Shown: positions 33,621 to 45,977 of the stretch, one piece after another
How the letters are laid out: every line of letters starts with the position of its first letter
Numbering within the stretch: the first letter of the stretch is position 1
Assembly: GCA_025738555.1 (NCBI GenBank)
Contig: JAOVFP010000004.1
Location: 6,138,001 to 6,202,000 of the forward strand
DNA from: Cyathus striatus
Taxonomy: Eukaryota > Basidiomycota > Agaricomycetes > Agaricales > Nidulariaceae
Direction of reading: 5' to 3'
DNA length: 64,000 nucleotides
Notes under the pieces: model-generated
Seen by the model: only the letters and a program-made list of their open reading frames with translations
What the model was told of the DNA's origin: nothing
Databases searched by the model: none
Made by a program: the position numbers and the translations under genes

Positions 33621-36600
33621 GCTGAAAGAAAAAGTGGGTGGGTGTACTGTAGGTGTGCGCAACTTGGGACGTGTATCTGAGCCTTGAGGCAAGCGAGAGC
33701 ATTTGAATTTTTGAATTTTTTGAAAAGTTAGGCGAACGAAATCACCACATGATGGCGTCTTATTTAGAGACGCCTAGGCCGACTAAAGTAGTACTAACTA
33801 TTGCATAATCTGGAGATGAGATAGGAGGTCAATCAAAACGTTAACTGCTCAGGGCGCTTCAGGGCATTATAAGAAATTATAGGTTGTAAGAATACCAAAT
33901 CGTAGCAGTGTCTGAATCTTTATAGTATTGTTGTGGGTCTTCGAGACGAGGGGCAAAGGCACGGAGTCCTCACTAAAGCTAGCTTCGTGCGACGATCGGG
34001 AGATATGTAGAACGTTCAGCGGCGCCTTCATGATGCCAAGGGGACACGGATCAGAATTTGCATGGGGTGTGTGGAGGGTAGGTAGGGCCGAAGCAACATA
34101 ACAGTACGCATTGCCTAAAGGATTCAATTCCTGGTAACGCAATATGATACAGAAAAGGCCTCTAGCGAAGAATGCCACTGGAAACGTATTTAAATAGTAG
34201 ATACAGGCACACCAAGTTGTAGAAAGGAAACATACGCAACAGCTACACTGACCTCTCCCAAATCCCCCTCTGCAAGTTCGAAGTTGACCTATAAGAAAAA
34301 CCTCGAGATATAGCCACTACTTTAATAGCCCCACCGGCGCGTTCGTTGACTCCAAGGAGCACAATGTACGAATGTCAAAAGACTTCCTCTACTCGATGTC
34401 CTTCAGGCAAGGACATGACCAGCATCGCATGTAGCTTCTATTGATTCGAGGCCAAGGCTACAGGACATCAGTACCATAGGCAGTACGTCGCTAGAGAGGT
34501 AGTCAAGCAGTAAGTACAAGCACCATGAGTTAAAGAAAAGGAACATACGTAGCATGCGTCCTCCTCCTATTACGATTCACAAGATTCAAGCTGACCCTAA
34601 AACTCTCTGCTCTGAACGACGCCCCCCACCCTTGCACCTCCCCCTTTCTCCCCCTCGCATCCAGGAGGCTCCTCGCATGCGCTTCTGGATTCTTCACCTC
34701 CGCTCCGGCTGCTTCACGTATTCCTAAGCGAGTTAGCAGGAGAAGAGAGTACGAATAGCAGAGAGAGGCGGTAGTGTATCGTAGTGCTGGCCGAAGATCA
34801 TTCAAAAGGAGAAGATTGCGTGGGTGGATGAACAATTTCGAATTACCGAGCAGAGCGTTTGAAGGGGATCTAGGTGGCCTTAAAGTTGTTCGTGGAAGAG
34901 AATGTGGGCCGTTACATTGAAGTCTGCGGAGGAAGGGGTTAGCGAGGCTGTAAAGTACGGGCTAAGAGATTGCGAAGATGCAGTAGAGGGAGAAGGTAAA
35001 GCGTAAAAACTAATCGCCGAGGCGCGTTACGGATGTAACCAATGTGATTAAGAGTGCACATCCAGAAGATAAGCAGATCACAGCGGCATATACACCTTCT
35101 CTCAAAGACGTGACTAGGATCCGCTAGCATCCACAATGCCGGTCAGCGTACACCTCCCCTTCATTGCACATAAGGAAGCATACAACACAGCGCAAAAATG
35201 CCAGGCCAGCAACATGCCCACATCAGGCATCAATATCGCGCAAACATCAAAGCGCAAAGACCTAAGACAGCCGCGGAAAGGCAACACATTAGCACACCCG
35301 ACGACGTCAGAAGTGCGCTATAGAACCCTGGAAAGGTAAACACTATCCCAACAAGTCTGTCCCACTGATCGCCTCGGAAATCCAGGACAACATTACTCGA
35401 TGCTAAGTGTACGAGTGCCCAGTAACTGAATCGCGACGCAGCTTCATGAACGAACAATATTCGACACAAGAAACAGCATCCCAGGCTCCCGCATACCCCG
35501 CTATGTTGCAAGCGCGCTATAGAACGCAGAAGGACAAACACGACCCTAACGAGCTCTTCCCTATCACCTCGAAGAACCGAGAATGCCATGACACGATGCA
35601 AAGTGTACGAATGCCCCGTAGCTGGCACATTGCGCAAGCACCCTAGACACCCCACATCATGCCAGCGACACAGCTTTATGAACCAGCAACATTCCACAAG
35701 GCTGTGCCTAAACCGAACATATGGACGCAAGACGTTCTGGAGGGAGACATACTCCTTCAGAGTCGAACTTCTCGCAAGCCCACAACGATGTCTTGTACCA
35801 CTGCTACCAAACCCCGCCCCAATATAACAAAGACCGCACCGCGATAGGGCCCAGACTCGGAGAGTCGCAAAGGAAGAAGAAAACACAAAGCGTACATGGC
35901 TCCCGAGGTAGCACAACGTCCAATGAACTAAGAGCGTCCAACATTGCCCACACGTCTATATGAACAACGTTCATAAAGCAAGGCTAAGAACGCCGAAGAA
36001 GACGTGATTGTATAGCGCGTCAGTCGTTCCATGCTCGGGACTCTGAGGAAGCTCGTAAGAACACTGCCAGCCAAGCCCTACGATCTTCTCCCATCAATAC
36101 ACAACGTCAGCTCACCATACCGACATTTTGTTCTCAGGAAAGACCAGAAGAACAATGGATGGTGGAGATCTCGGGTGCGCACGACATTATGTCATCGCAA
36201 ACGAAAGGGAGTACAATGTGCGGTTGTGCAAGAGCCAGAGCATGGTTATCACCCCGTGGACTAACGAGAGCAGAGACATCGCAGCTCGAACAAGCTCGTT
36301 GTCGGTAGGGAACGTTGTAGGCTGTATTATATGCCCATGACATCCCCCCACCTCCACCGAGCAGAAAAGGTCATAATGCCCATACACCAAACAAAAAACA
36401 GGAACCACCCGTAATGAAAACATGACCCACTCTAGCGCCAACGATCGCAACGAGAATGTGATATATACTCACTGATGTTGATAGCACACGCATCAAGAGC
36501 CTCCTTGTTTCTTCCTATCCCGCTTCAAAGCGACGTTACTTGCTCTTCGATCCTTAGGCCTTATCTCCTAGAGTCTGCGGATGCTCTGCCTGTACCAGGG

Positions 36601-37408
36601 CCCAGGGTAGCAGGAGTCGAGTAGGCGACAAAGTGTCGTTCGTCGCACTTAGACCGTATTTTAACTACTTACAAAACAGAAAGCAAGTCAGTAATCAAAG
36701 AATATGGATAGAAAAATGTGAACTGACCGAGCCTCATTCTCTTTCTCGATGTCACTGGAGTCTCCAGAAGCCTTGCTCGTCTTTGCAAATGCATTCCCTT
36801 CAATTACCCTTTGTACTGGTCAGTGGCCACGTCCTCAAGTGGGTGTACCATTGCATGGGTGGTTGTGGAGAGCTGATAAATACTTCGAATGAGCAACAGT
36901 ATGATGAGTGGGGGGAGAGGACAGAGGAAGGGATAGAAGAAGAGAGTGAACCGGTCGCCGTCGGATTCTCGGAAGCAAGGAGTTAACCTGTTGTATATTA
37001 CGTAATAATGGGCTGCACATCTTCATTAAGTAAGTAGAGTTGATCGGCTACCCTAAGCTGCTGTTCGTATATGGTGTACAGCTTGCGTGCATACAAATAT
37101 GTGAGTCTCAATCTTTACTTGCACACACACACACTATTACTTGCCGTGTTCTCGATGTAATTAGAGACAAGTCCCCTCTTGGTAACACTATGCTCAGCCC
37201 TGTTCAGCTTCTTCGTCGGACGTCAACACTTGGCACGATAGATTCCCTTCCTCATATGTCCAACTTTTTGTCGGAAGTTAGACCGCCTATCGCACCGCTC
37301 TCTGTTGTGTTTTTATTTATAGGATGATTTACTCCCCTGGAAAGAAACTACTACTTATTACGCTATCGTAATACATGCATTTATAGAAAGGACACCACAA
37401 GCTTCATT
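33621..37408. other. Long spacer with old repeat fragments
   Basis: Many short frames on both strands, none with a domain. Two inverted, diverged matches to the tandem units of blocks A and B lie near 34140-34300 and 34500-34620. Imperfect tandem structure of about 200 bp is visible at 35300-35720 (landmark GCGCTATAGAACC/G at 35313 and 35514). A CA dinucleotide run sits near 37122. The 228-codon minus frame at 35230-35916 spans this repeated part and is not a credible gene. Confidence 0.45.
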
Positions 37409-37930
37409 TTACCACCACTTTATATCATCGTTCTTATCATCAGAAGCTTCAAACCCGTCTTCAGCCTCCTCCTCCTCCTCGCTATTTCGTTCATCATCGT
37501 CTACTTCGTCCTCTAGGTCAGACCGTTATTCGGGCTCATCCACCGGTACCAATCGTAGGTTGTAGTCAATGTCCATTAATAATTCTTTATGAAGATTCCC
37601 AATAAGGTTCGTATCTGGAGGTATACACAGACTGTCATAATAATAATCAGGGACATCTATGGTTAAATTGACATATGACAAATGGACAGGTGGATGAGTC
37701 CCCTCCACAGGGATATAAAGCCCCTTCTATCTTTGCTTCAGAACATTCTCGACCAAAAATATGCCAACATCAGCACAAGCTAAATAGCTCTCTATAGGCA
37801 CGTAGATCCACATCTTTGGCAATAAAAATGACACGGTCTCTGTTGCACGATGTATCATCGGCTGCGATTGTAGTCGGAGAACAAGCTTCTCAATATCCTG
37901 AAACTGTTCGTCGACCGCGTAAAGCATGTC
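37409..37930 (-). pseudogene. C-terminal fragment of a fourth F-box paralogue
   Basis: A single minus frame resembles the C-terminal quarter of the F-box proteins in this window: IEKLVLRLQ, then a block like VEEVLK, then YVNLTIDVPDYYYD, an acidic run (DDDERNSEEEEEAEDGFE) and the terminal KWW. It is broken by TAG at 37727 and by TAA near 37528. No F-box or N-terminal region exists upstream; the match stops near 37930, about 60 bp from the tRNA gene. It is a dead remnant. Confidence 0.8.
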
Positions 37931-37986
37931 GTCAAGTTGAAACCAAGTTTAGAAAGTTATAATCACGTTCCAAACATGTTTATACA

Positions 37987-38060
37987 GGCCGACTAGCTCA
38001 GTTGGTTAGAGCGTCGTGCTAATAACGCGAAGGTCGTCAGTTCGATCCTGGCGTTGGCCA
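37987..38060 (+). tRNA. tRNA-Ile(AAU)
   Basis: 74 nt cloverleaf without an intron. Acceptor stem GGCCGAC pairs with GTTGGCC with one G-T pair, and A is the discriminator base. The D arm has GCTC..GAGC around AGTTGGTTA. The anticodon loop is CTAATAA, with AAT at 38021-38023. The T arm contains GTTCGATCC. All conserved A-box and B-box positions for RNA polymerase III are present, so it looks functional. The anticodon (A modified to inosine) reads isoleucine codons AUU and AUC. Confidence 0.95.
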
Positions 38061-38947
38061 AATGTTTTTGTTTTCTTATGTATCTCTACATCAATATATA
38101 CTTACCACGAAAAGAGATGTTAGCGCTGATTCCCGAATATATCAATTTTTACAACATACTCATTTATGTGTAACCACGGGTTGCTCCACCTTACGAATAC
38201 CCAACCAGTAATATGGGTCAGACAAATATTCAATTGCGATCTCGCTGGATCTCCAAGTCTTCAATCATTCGCAAAAAGAGCGAGGTATTTCAGCGGAGAT
38301 TTCAAATCTATTTATAATCATGATGCGCCGCTAACTTCGGGCTGTCGTACGCAACGACACCAAGTTCTTGCGCAGTGGATATACCCCACGTTAGATCTCG
38401 AGGACATAACACTATCTACATATGTTTTGGTTATTCTGGCATAGCCTTATCAAATCTTGTAGGCCTTGGGGAGTAAGGAGGGTCCAGGGATGGCAGAGAA
38501 ATGGCTTCATGCCGTTGCGCAGTGGACATGACCCAGGTGAGATCTTTCGAAATAACGGCATGGATATGTTATTTGATCACTTTTCGTCATTTAGACATAC
38601 TTTTAACTTACATCCAGACATCTTGACGAAAGAACACCTGAAATGTGAATAGGGACTTCGCCGATGACACGTAATATTGTGGTTTAGTTACGAGGATCAC
38701 CTTCGGTATCTGTTATGTTTTCTGCCACCATTTATATGTCGAATTTTCAATAGAAACTTTAGTTTGCTCGAGGACACGGTTCATAGCGTGAGTCTAACTT
38801 GAGAGAAGTCAGAAGCCGGCGTCAGGGACTATGTCCACACGACTAGGGCCTCCGACTACACGGGAGTCTGGGAATTACAATATTTACAAATGCCTTTGAG
38901 ACCAAACACACGCAAATTTCTTTTGACATTTTCAGTCAAAAACTTCA
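38061..38947. other. Spacer, no gene seen
   Basis: Short plus frames at 38166-38444 and 38422-38652 show no domain. The flank of the F-box fragment might once have continued here, but I cannot trace it. Confidence 0.35.
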
Positions 38948-38956
38948 GCTCTTCCT

Positions 38957-40190
38957 CAGGCTCCTAAAACCAGCACTCTCGTATCTCGCAACAACCTCCT
39001 TAGGTAAACAAGGGCAAATATTTGCTTAAGGCAAATAAACCTAAGGAGGTTGTGCTCGATAGAGCGGCTGGCATAAGTGGTCACCGAAGTTTCCCCGCGG
39101 ACCCTTTCCATCAACAGGGAAATCGACGGCGGGGCACGCCGCGTTCCCACCTCATACCTATGTACTCGCGCCCATGAACACCAATTATCTACCATTATTT
39201 GAGCCTCATACTCTCCGTGTACTTATTCTCAAACACACAAATAGTTTAATTTTGGTCTTTCTTTGTTGATTGCAGTAATAGTATTTGTATTATGAAGTAA
39301 TAAAATATACTGGATGTGTCAAAATTACCGGCCTACATATACTTATATGAGTTGAAGTGAAGGATAAAAAATAAAGCAGGTACTGTTGGATATGCAAACG
39401 CCTCCAAGTTCGACTCGTGCTCCTGTTTTTCATTAGACCATGCCCACTTGTATTCACTCAGCAGCCACCACCTCGCCACCAAGGTCATATGCTCATCACA
39501 CAGCAAGGTAATATATTGTATATATTGTATCTCTCTATGTTTCACTATACCACCATGTTTTATTCTAATACTTTATTATCTTGTACTGTTGCTGTGCTGC
39601 ACAGCACACTCTGTGCCACACACATTCCCTCCTATGTAGTTTACTCCTTTATCTAGGAGTAAAGGACTCATAATGTATGTTAATTACTCTAAGTTTTCTT
39701 CAGGTACTACAGTGTGTACTCCACATACAGTTAAACAACAGCCAAATAAGTGAATGCTGGTTAGCTGAAAGGCTTGGGCCTCAGGCTTCAAAGCTTCATA
39801 TACATACTGTATTTTAAAAGGTAAGTACTTTCATCAATCACACTTGTAAGTCTATGAAAGGCAAGTACTTACTGCAGTCAACAAAGAAAGACCAAAATTA
39901 AACTATTTGTGCGTTTGAGAATAAGTACACGGAGAGTATGAGGCTCAAATAATGGTAGATAATTGGTGTTCATGGGCGCGAGTACATAGGTATGAGGTGA
40001 GAATGCAGCGTGCCCCGCCGTCGATTTCCCTGTTGATGGAAAGGGTCCGCGGGGAAACTTCGGTGACCACTTATGCCAGCCGCTCTATCGAGCACAACCT
40101 CCTTAGGTTTATTTGCCTTAAGCAAATATTTGCCCTTGTTTACCTAAGGAGGTTGTTGCGAGATACGAGAGTGCTGGTTTTAGGAGCCTG
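38957..40190. mobile_element. Fold-back (MULE-type) non-autonomous element, 323 bp TIRs
   Basis: 1234 bp. The arms 38957-39279 and 39868-40190 are inverted copies with only a handful of differences, nearly all transitions. The ends are CAGGCTCC..GGAGCCTG. A 9 bp duplication, GCTCTTCCT, flanks it at 38948-38956 and 40191-40199. Long TIRs with a 9 bp duplication are the hallmark of Mutator-like elements, so a MULE transposase is the likely mobiliser. Each arm also holds an internal palindrome (CAACCTCCTTAGG..CCTAAGGAGGTTG). The ~590 bp centre holds only a weak minus frame (39333-39545). Confidence 0.9.
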
Positions 40191-40200
40191 GCTCTTCCTA

Positions 40201-41134
40201 AGGTAGACGACTTTCATAACCAAACAACGTCACGTGTGTGTTACTTTGCTGTGACGACACATCTAAAAATGGAAAATTTTCTTTGAATAAGGTATTAGAG
40301 CAGTTATATGATACATTATGAAAATAATAGCTCGAGGAAATGGTATATACAAATGAATAGAACACATCCACGAAGTTTCATAATTTTTGGGTGCCTGCTT
40401 AGCGAGAAGTTCTATTTTCTTGTTTTTGTTCCAAATCAGTGATCAATCACTCGGTTTAAGGTTATTGCTGAGAACTGTGATGATCAATCTTCGTGTGAGA
40501 CAACCAGACGACATTTGCCTTCTCAAGCTCTTCCATAAGTTCATCTGGAAGGACATGATGTCTGCGGTATACCTGTGCAGCCCATGCTGCCTGTCTTCCA
40601 TTTAACCCCCTTTCATATGCATCCATAAACCGAAGAGATTTGTTCGCAAATCGTCACATTGTCTGCAAAGGTATGGACTCCAATGCAGCCAATGCATTCT
40701 TCTCAAGTACATCTTCACAAGATGATTCAGGATTCAGCCGGTACACCCTTTTTGCATATCCCCAGCATTGTCCAGCTGCCATTTTTGTAAGATTCCCAAG
40801 TGCTGTTCGAATTGATCTCTTTCTCTGCGGCATTACTGAATGATATTTGAGGATATTGATGATGCAACATGACTTTCATTCACCATTTCCATGCTCAACA
40901 CTGTAGCTACAACACTGATTCTACTACTAGTTTCTCTGCACAATGTTTTATCACAAAATAAAAACATATATACGTGTAATACACTACTACCAACAATTTC
41001 CTAGAGCCAGATTTGCGAAGCGATGTCCAGTTGTAAAGTTATTCAACTAATTAGTATAACTTCTGCAAAATTGCCTTTTTCGGATGTGTCACGCTAATCA
41101 CATGACATTGTTTGGTTATGAAAGTCGTCTACCT
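40201..41134 (-). mobile_element. Short TIR element, diverged relative of the 27597/53733 type
   Basis: 934 bp. The left end AGGTAGACGACTTTCATAAC and its inverse at the right end (GTTATGAAAGTCGTCTACCT) are perfect for more than 20 bp, and shorter matches continue inward (GATGTGTC). TA precedes the left end; CA follows the right end, so the duplication is unproven. It carries a single short minus-strand ORF (40462-40833) related to the ORF in the 53733 element. The fold-back element abuts its left end. Confidence 0.85.
40462..40833 (-). pseudogene. Short basic ORF of a TIR element (about 123 codons)
   Basis: ATG at 40833 (MPQRKRSIRTALGNLTKM), a neutral linker, then RFMDAYERGLNGRQAAWAA and HHVLPDELMEEL, ending at TAA 40462. 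The second half shares its core with the ORF at 54091 (FMDAYRLGLNG, QAAWAA). One in-frame TGA lies at 40654, next to CGA, and may be a CGA-to-TGA change or lie in an unrecognised intron. The basic N-terminus and small helical domain would suit DNA binding. No DDE-type catalytic region is present within the TIRs. The role is unknown. Confidence 0.6.
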
Positions 41135-42105
41135 CAACTTATCCTGCTTACTTCCTGCTCTCCATAGAAGTCTATAACCTTATACACAGACGTATCATAA
41201 CATCTAATATCGTATAAGCTCCCCAATGGATACAGTACATTCTGCTTCTATTCCGCTCTGAACGCTGTTATCCAATCCCCCTCACCTCTCCCCACGTGGG
41301 CATCATCATGCATAACCCACTTTCCACCGTCGCGGAACAAGCACGGATAGAGACATCATCTCAGCTGATTGTTTGTGTCACGAGAGAGGATTGGGTCACT
41401 CCGGGCCATCCGATTTTCAGCCGACTTTCCTTTTGTCTACCTTGCATTCCCAGGTCTATTTAAGTCGACGTGGGCGCATCTATCCGACGTCTCCCTTGAT
41501 TCACGCGCGTCTTAATAATCTCCTCGCCATCCACACTTTCACTCTAGTTACCGCCAGTGATGTTTTTAGCACCTCGTAAGCAACACATAATCTTGCTTAT
41601 CCTCGCTTACTTTTACTTACTACTTAGCCACAAGTGGCCCTCCTTCCTTCTAGGGCTGAGTTCGGGGGGAGAGGTTCAAATCTCTGATGATAGTCCGCCG
41701 GAACGTTTCCAGACATGACATGGAATTTCCACTGCAATTCCCGCTTTTGAGGCACATTCACCGCGTTCACTCGCACTAGCTCGCTTGGCATTCAGTGATA
41801 ACATGCCCCCCACGACGTGAAAGCAGTGGAGAGCACGAGTGTATTGTGCCTAAGCTATCTCGTCTCGGCCATTGACGCCATTTCTGGCCAATTCAATGCG
41901 TCCCACCTCGTGAACGTCGCTTCTTCCAGCCTTCACCCTTCGTTTATCCGAATACGTTTGGGGATCGAGGTTATGTTCATATTACGGATTGTTGCTAGGC
42001 CCGAGGTATCACCACTCCATATGGTGTATCGTCATTTTTCGTTCTGGATGAGATAACTCTATTTCTTTTGTGGAGGAATGGGAAAAATCAAATGGAAGGG
42101 AGCGA
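41135..42105. other. Spacer, no gene seen
   Basis: Short frames (41373-41579, 41817-42056) lack domains. Its right edge is the promoter of the small secreted protein gene. Confidence 0.35.
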
Positions 42106-42114
42106 TATATATAT
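42106..42114 (+). promoter_or_regulatory. TATA box of the small secreted protein gene
   Basis: TATATATAT lies 85 nt upstream of the ATG at 42199, a usual distance for a fungal TATA element with a short 5' leader. Confidence 0.55.
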
Positions 42115-42198
42115 GAGCCATTATTTCTGGTGGAGTACTACCCATTCTGCATTCTACCGAACCAGGATTAGACCGCTCGAACACCACTGCCAAGCACC

Positions 42199-42545
42199 AT
42201 GAAATTCACGACATTACTCCTTGCTTCGGCCCTGACTCTCGTTGCTGCTTCACCTGTGGTGAGTGTCTGTATTTCTATGTATGTACCAGCTGGTCGCTAA
42301 TCACATTTCTCCGCGCCACTAGGAACAACGCGACCAGAAATTCACCACAAAGACTAGTACCTTCACTGGCGAGGCTGTATACGACACCATTGTGACGGAA
42401 GCGAGCCCGCCATACTGGTCGACGGCGACAAGCATATACCTCTGGACGTAAGTTTCACATCGTTCCCAAGTTCTACATACCCCGTCTGACATGAATGGAT
42501 GGTAGACAAACGGAAACGCTCACTGTTAGAGCTACCGCCGTATGA
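42199..42545 (+). CDS. Small secreted protein, 74 aa, three exons
   Basis: Exons 42199-42258, 42323-42447 and 42506-42545 (225 nt, in frame) are joined across 64 and 58 nt introns with clean GTGAGT..TAG and GTAAGT..TAG ends. The protein starts with a textbook signal peptide (MKFTTLLLASALTLVAAS), giving a mature part of about 55 residues rich in Thr, Ser and aromatic residues, without cysteines. No known domain is visible. A TATA box precedes it. Its size and secretion signal fit the small secreted proteins of mushrooms, some of which are effectors, but nothing here shows a function. The exons are too short to be noticed by ORF length. Confidence 0.82.
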
Positions 42546-44151
42546 TGCATGATACCCCATACCCTTTCCAAATTTAAATATGCGATTGTTGTTTGTAATG
42601 TTGTACTCTAAATTCTAATGCATGTGTATGGTGATGTTATCCATACGATGACGCATGGTCGCCGAAGTTCGAAGTGTGCCAAATCATGCTGTCGTGGGCC
42701 TAGTACCGTGCCACACCGTCGCACCGGACTGTGGTGTTACATCTTTGGGTACTTCCTATCCATCATTGCGGACCACAAGGGTTGGCAGGTACAATGGCAT
42801 GCGCTCTTGTTGAGGATTATCAGGGCAAAGCGGAGTTCCCTTACTCATTGCTTTCGTGATACTTAAGTCTTGTTCAGTTCGCCGCTTGTCACCGGGATGG
42901 ACTTCTGATCCAGTCAGTGGTCACTAGCTTATGTCTAACGCTGGTTTTAAAATATAACTGTACCTGGTGATTTGATACTTTTAGCCCAGAAGCCCACTGG
43001 CATTAATCCTGATGCTAAAATGAAGCCAAAACGGAGTCGAAATGAAGTTGCGACCTTCCTGTACTTCAAAGCTTCCTTTTATTGCCATTATTGCACTTTC
43101 AATGGCTATGTATTTTTGGATCAGGAGTCACATGCATCTACCGGTACGCTATACCGTATACGTGGAGGTTCTGCTTGGTAACGTTAACGTTAATCTTACG
43201 TATTTAAAGAATTCTACGAATACTTCACAGCGGTATGACATTGTCGCAGACTCATTTGGGCTGTTGAATGCGCAGCAGCTACTGCTGCGTAATGCGATAA
43301 TTGGGCTTGCCAAGTTAATTAGAAGCTCATTAGACGCTTATATTAAAGAACGAAAGGGGAGAGGGTGGAATGTATGGCCATGTACGGTCTTTGGGCGCTG
43401 TGTATGAGAATACGGTGAGCAGTTGGAAAATCGGAAAAGAATGAATATGACAACCAGGTATTCTATATCAGCGTTCAAACGTTTATCCCTTACGTACCAG
43501 AGAATTCTATGAACACTTTATCCTTCTACCAGTGGTTCGTACTAAGATTGGATACTAATAGTTTATAATTAGATTTGATTCGTCCCTTACAATTCTCTAC
43601 AATCCCTGTACCACAATATGACGTCGTCGGTACCATTTTTGAAGTTACCATCAAGGTCTCTTTATTTGATTCTTCTCAATCGTCAGTCACGTCTCTGCAG
43701 TCTAAATCCTCGTGAGTCATTCCCGTGAGCCCATCTCAACTCTCTATCCCGAATACCGTTCCGAGATCTCTTATGTACTTCATATGACTACACTTAATTA
43801 ATTAATTATAAGAAGGAATTCTCAGGAAATGCCAACCACGCTTCATTCCGTACACTAAATAACCCCTACATCTAAAACAAGCTGGTATCATCAAAGTACC
43901 TACAGTATGATTCAAACTTAGCTTCACTTCAGAACACATGACTGGATGTAAGTTTAGAATTTAAACCCTAACTCCAACCTACTACCGTGACTCCAAGCAT
44001 AATAGTTTACGCATTAACTGACCGTACTTACAGAACGTAAGGGTGTCTCATGTTCGGTCATTGTGTATCCAGAGAGTTCTATGGGCATTTCATCACATAT
44101 GGACATAATATTACATACATTGGTCACCTACTTATCCAGGTATTTGTTCAA
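42546..44151. other. AT-rich spacer, one weak ORF
   Basis: A 121-codon plus frame at 43042-43407 begins with a hydrophobic stretch (FIAIIALSMAMYFWI) that could span a membrane, but it has no homologue I recognise and no supporting context, so I do not call it a gene. Tandem ATTA units lie near 43795. Confidence 0.35.
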
Positions 44152-45977
44152 TCACAGCCAATACATGTCATCGTCGCTTGACTCCTCATCTGAATTATCG
44201 GTATCTTCGTCACCTTCCTCTCCCTCTTCCGAACTATCTTCGTTACCCTCATTATTCTCAACGACTTCATTGTCATCCTCAATGTCCCCTGCTTTGTCAC
44301 TCCTCTCATATTCAATTATCTCTTCACCATCTTCAATCTCTTCTCCATTGTCCGCCGTAAACACAATCTTGACCTCTATCCCGATTTTCTTTCCGAATTC
44401 TTTCACGTCATTTTTGTAGGCATCGATAGTCCCTTGGGTAAGAAACGGACCCGTTTCCACAACACATTTCAAATGTAGCAAAGGCGAAGGAGCATCTACA
44501 TGCTTCTCGGCGAGTTTGGTAATTGAGCCGGTCGACCTAGAATCCATAATCATCATGATGAAAATAGCTACATTTGGATCTCCAAAATCCTTCAATTTTA
44601 TCTCTAGCTTTCGCAGAGAAGGAAGTAGTTTTAAAGTAACTGGACTATTTGGAGGATTCCACATAAGAGCACGAAAAAGTGAGTCTATCGGCTCATTTAA
44701 GGGTTTAATTGACAACGTGAGCTCCTCGACACCGCGGAGCTGTGTAAGTATTTGCAAAACGACATCTGGAGCGCAAAAGTCCAGTCGTAAACATTTTATA
44801 ATGCTGGTCGATGTTTTAATCATTGATAAGAAAATGTCGACATTCATCAAGCAATTTTGCAGTCGGAAGTTGGTGAGGAGCGGGACTGAACAAATGGACC
44901 AGAATGGAAACACATCGACGCTTGAAACATTTATAGTGTGTAGTGATGGAAGCATTATCGTCTGCTCGGAGTCTATGTCCGTATTGGTATTGGAGGTATA
45001 GTATATGCATGTCAACTCTTCGAGTTGCGGGACACTGCGTATTACTGATTGCAATTGGATCCCCATGCATAATGTAATTTTGAGTTTTCTAATGTTCGTC
45101 CAAAGTGGTGGAAATGCACTAAAGATTGAGATGGACTTCATCCTGACTTCTTCTACTCCGGAGGCAAGCCATAAATAATGGAAAGGGAATATTACCATAT
45201 CCTTCTGGTAGCCTTTTATATTAAGCTTCCGTAGTTGGTCTAGGCCTCGATGAAAAATTGCTGCATTTGTGTCTGTTTTTGCAAGAGCCCGAAGAAAGAC
45301 CTTGGTGCAGACTGTAAAGGAGAGCCAACGATCTGCATGTCTTGCAACATCTTCCATCACCTGGAGGGGAAGTGTACTAGGTAACGAAGGCAGAAGACAA
45401 ATTGATAGTGGAGTGACTCCTGAGCTTTTAAGGCACTGCTGGATACGATAAACCACAGTAGATGGTTTCACTTCGATCCTCCGGATCTTAAATTTACTCC
45501 AAAATCCCGATGAACTCTCTAACACATCACACCAGCGTACACAGACTTGAAGCAGATCCCAGATGTTGCCGCATCTAACACCAGCGTCTATACCCTTTCC
45601 AGGAAGCGTGTGGGTAAATATCGCACCCAAAACTTCATTTGGTAACTTGCGTATAGGTGCCAGTAACGAACGTTGAAACGCATTGAACTTTCGTATGTGG
45701 GAAAGTTCGGCTTCGAGTCTTTTGATGTCTTTATCGCTTGAAAAGACAAGTTCCTGGATAACAGAGGTATCGGCTTGGTTTGGTAAATAGTAAGATCGAA
45801 CAAGGGAGAATGGGATAGGCTTCTGGGTATCCGTGACAGTGCTTTTAGCGCCGCAGTCCGTGCTGGCATCGGGAAAGCTAGGAGTCGGAAACCGAAGCTG
45901 TTTAAACGACATGAAATTGAGGATGAAAAGTTAGATCAAACTTACGTATAGTCGTATGTATTGCTGATTCCTTCCAT
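44152..45977 (-). CDS. F-box protein with LRR-like C-terminal region (paralogue 2), 585 aa
   Basis: Exon 1 is 45977-45946 (32 nt, MEGISNTYDY) and exon 2 is 45877-44152; the 68 nt intron is GTAAGT..TAG. This start matches paralogues 1 and 3 in exon length and splice phase; an alternative is the ATG at 45912. A predicted helix (IKRLEAELSHIRKF) precedes the F-box (APIRKLPNEVLGAIF). The rest has LRR-like periodicity (LRKLNIKGY, VEELTLSIKP, LPSLRKLEIKL). The tail is a long Glu/Asp run of about 60 residues ending DDMYWL. The expected role is as a substrate adaptor of an SCF ubiquitin ligase. The frame is intact. Confidence 0.87.

Noticed and set aside
35230..35916. 228-codon minus-strand ORF
   Set aside because: It covers imperfect tandem repeats, overlaps plus-strand frames of similar size, and has no recognisable domain.
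38956..40206. Two mirrored ~80 aa frames (38956-39195 minus, 39952-40206 plus)
   Set aside because: They are the same sequence read from the two inverted arms of the fold-back element; no sign of coding constraint.
43042..43407. 121-codon ORF with a hydrophobic N-terminus
   Set aside because: Could be a small membrane protein, but I have only ORF length and one hydrophobic run.
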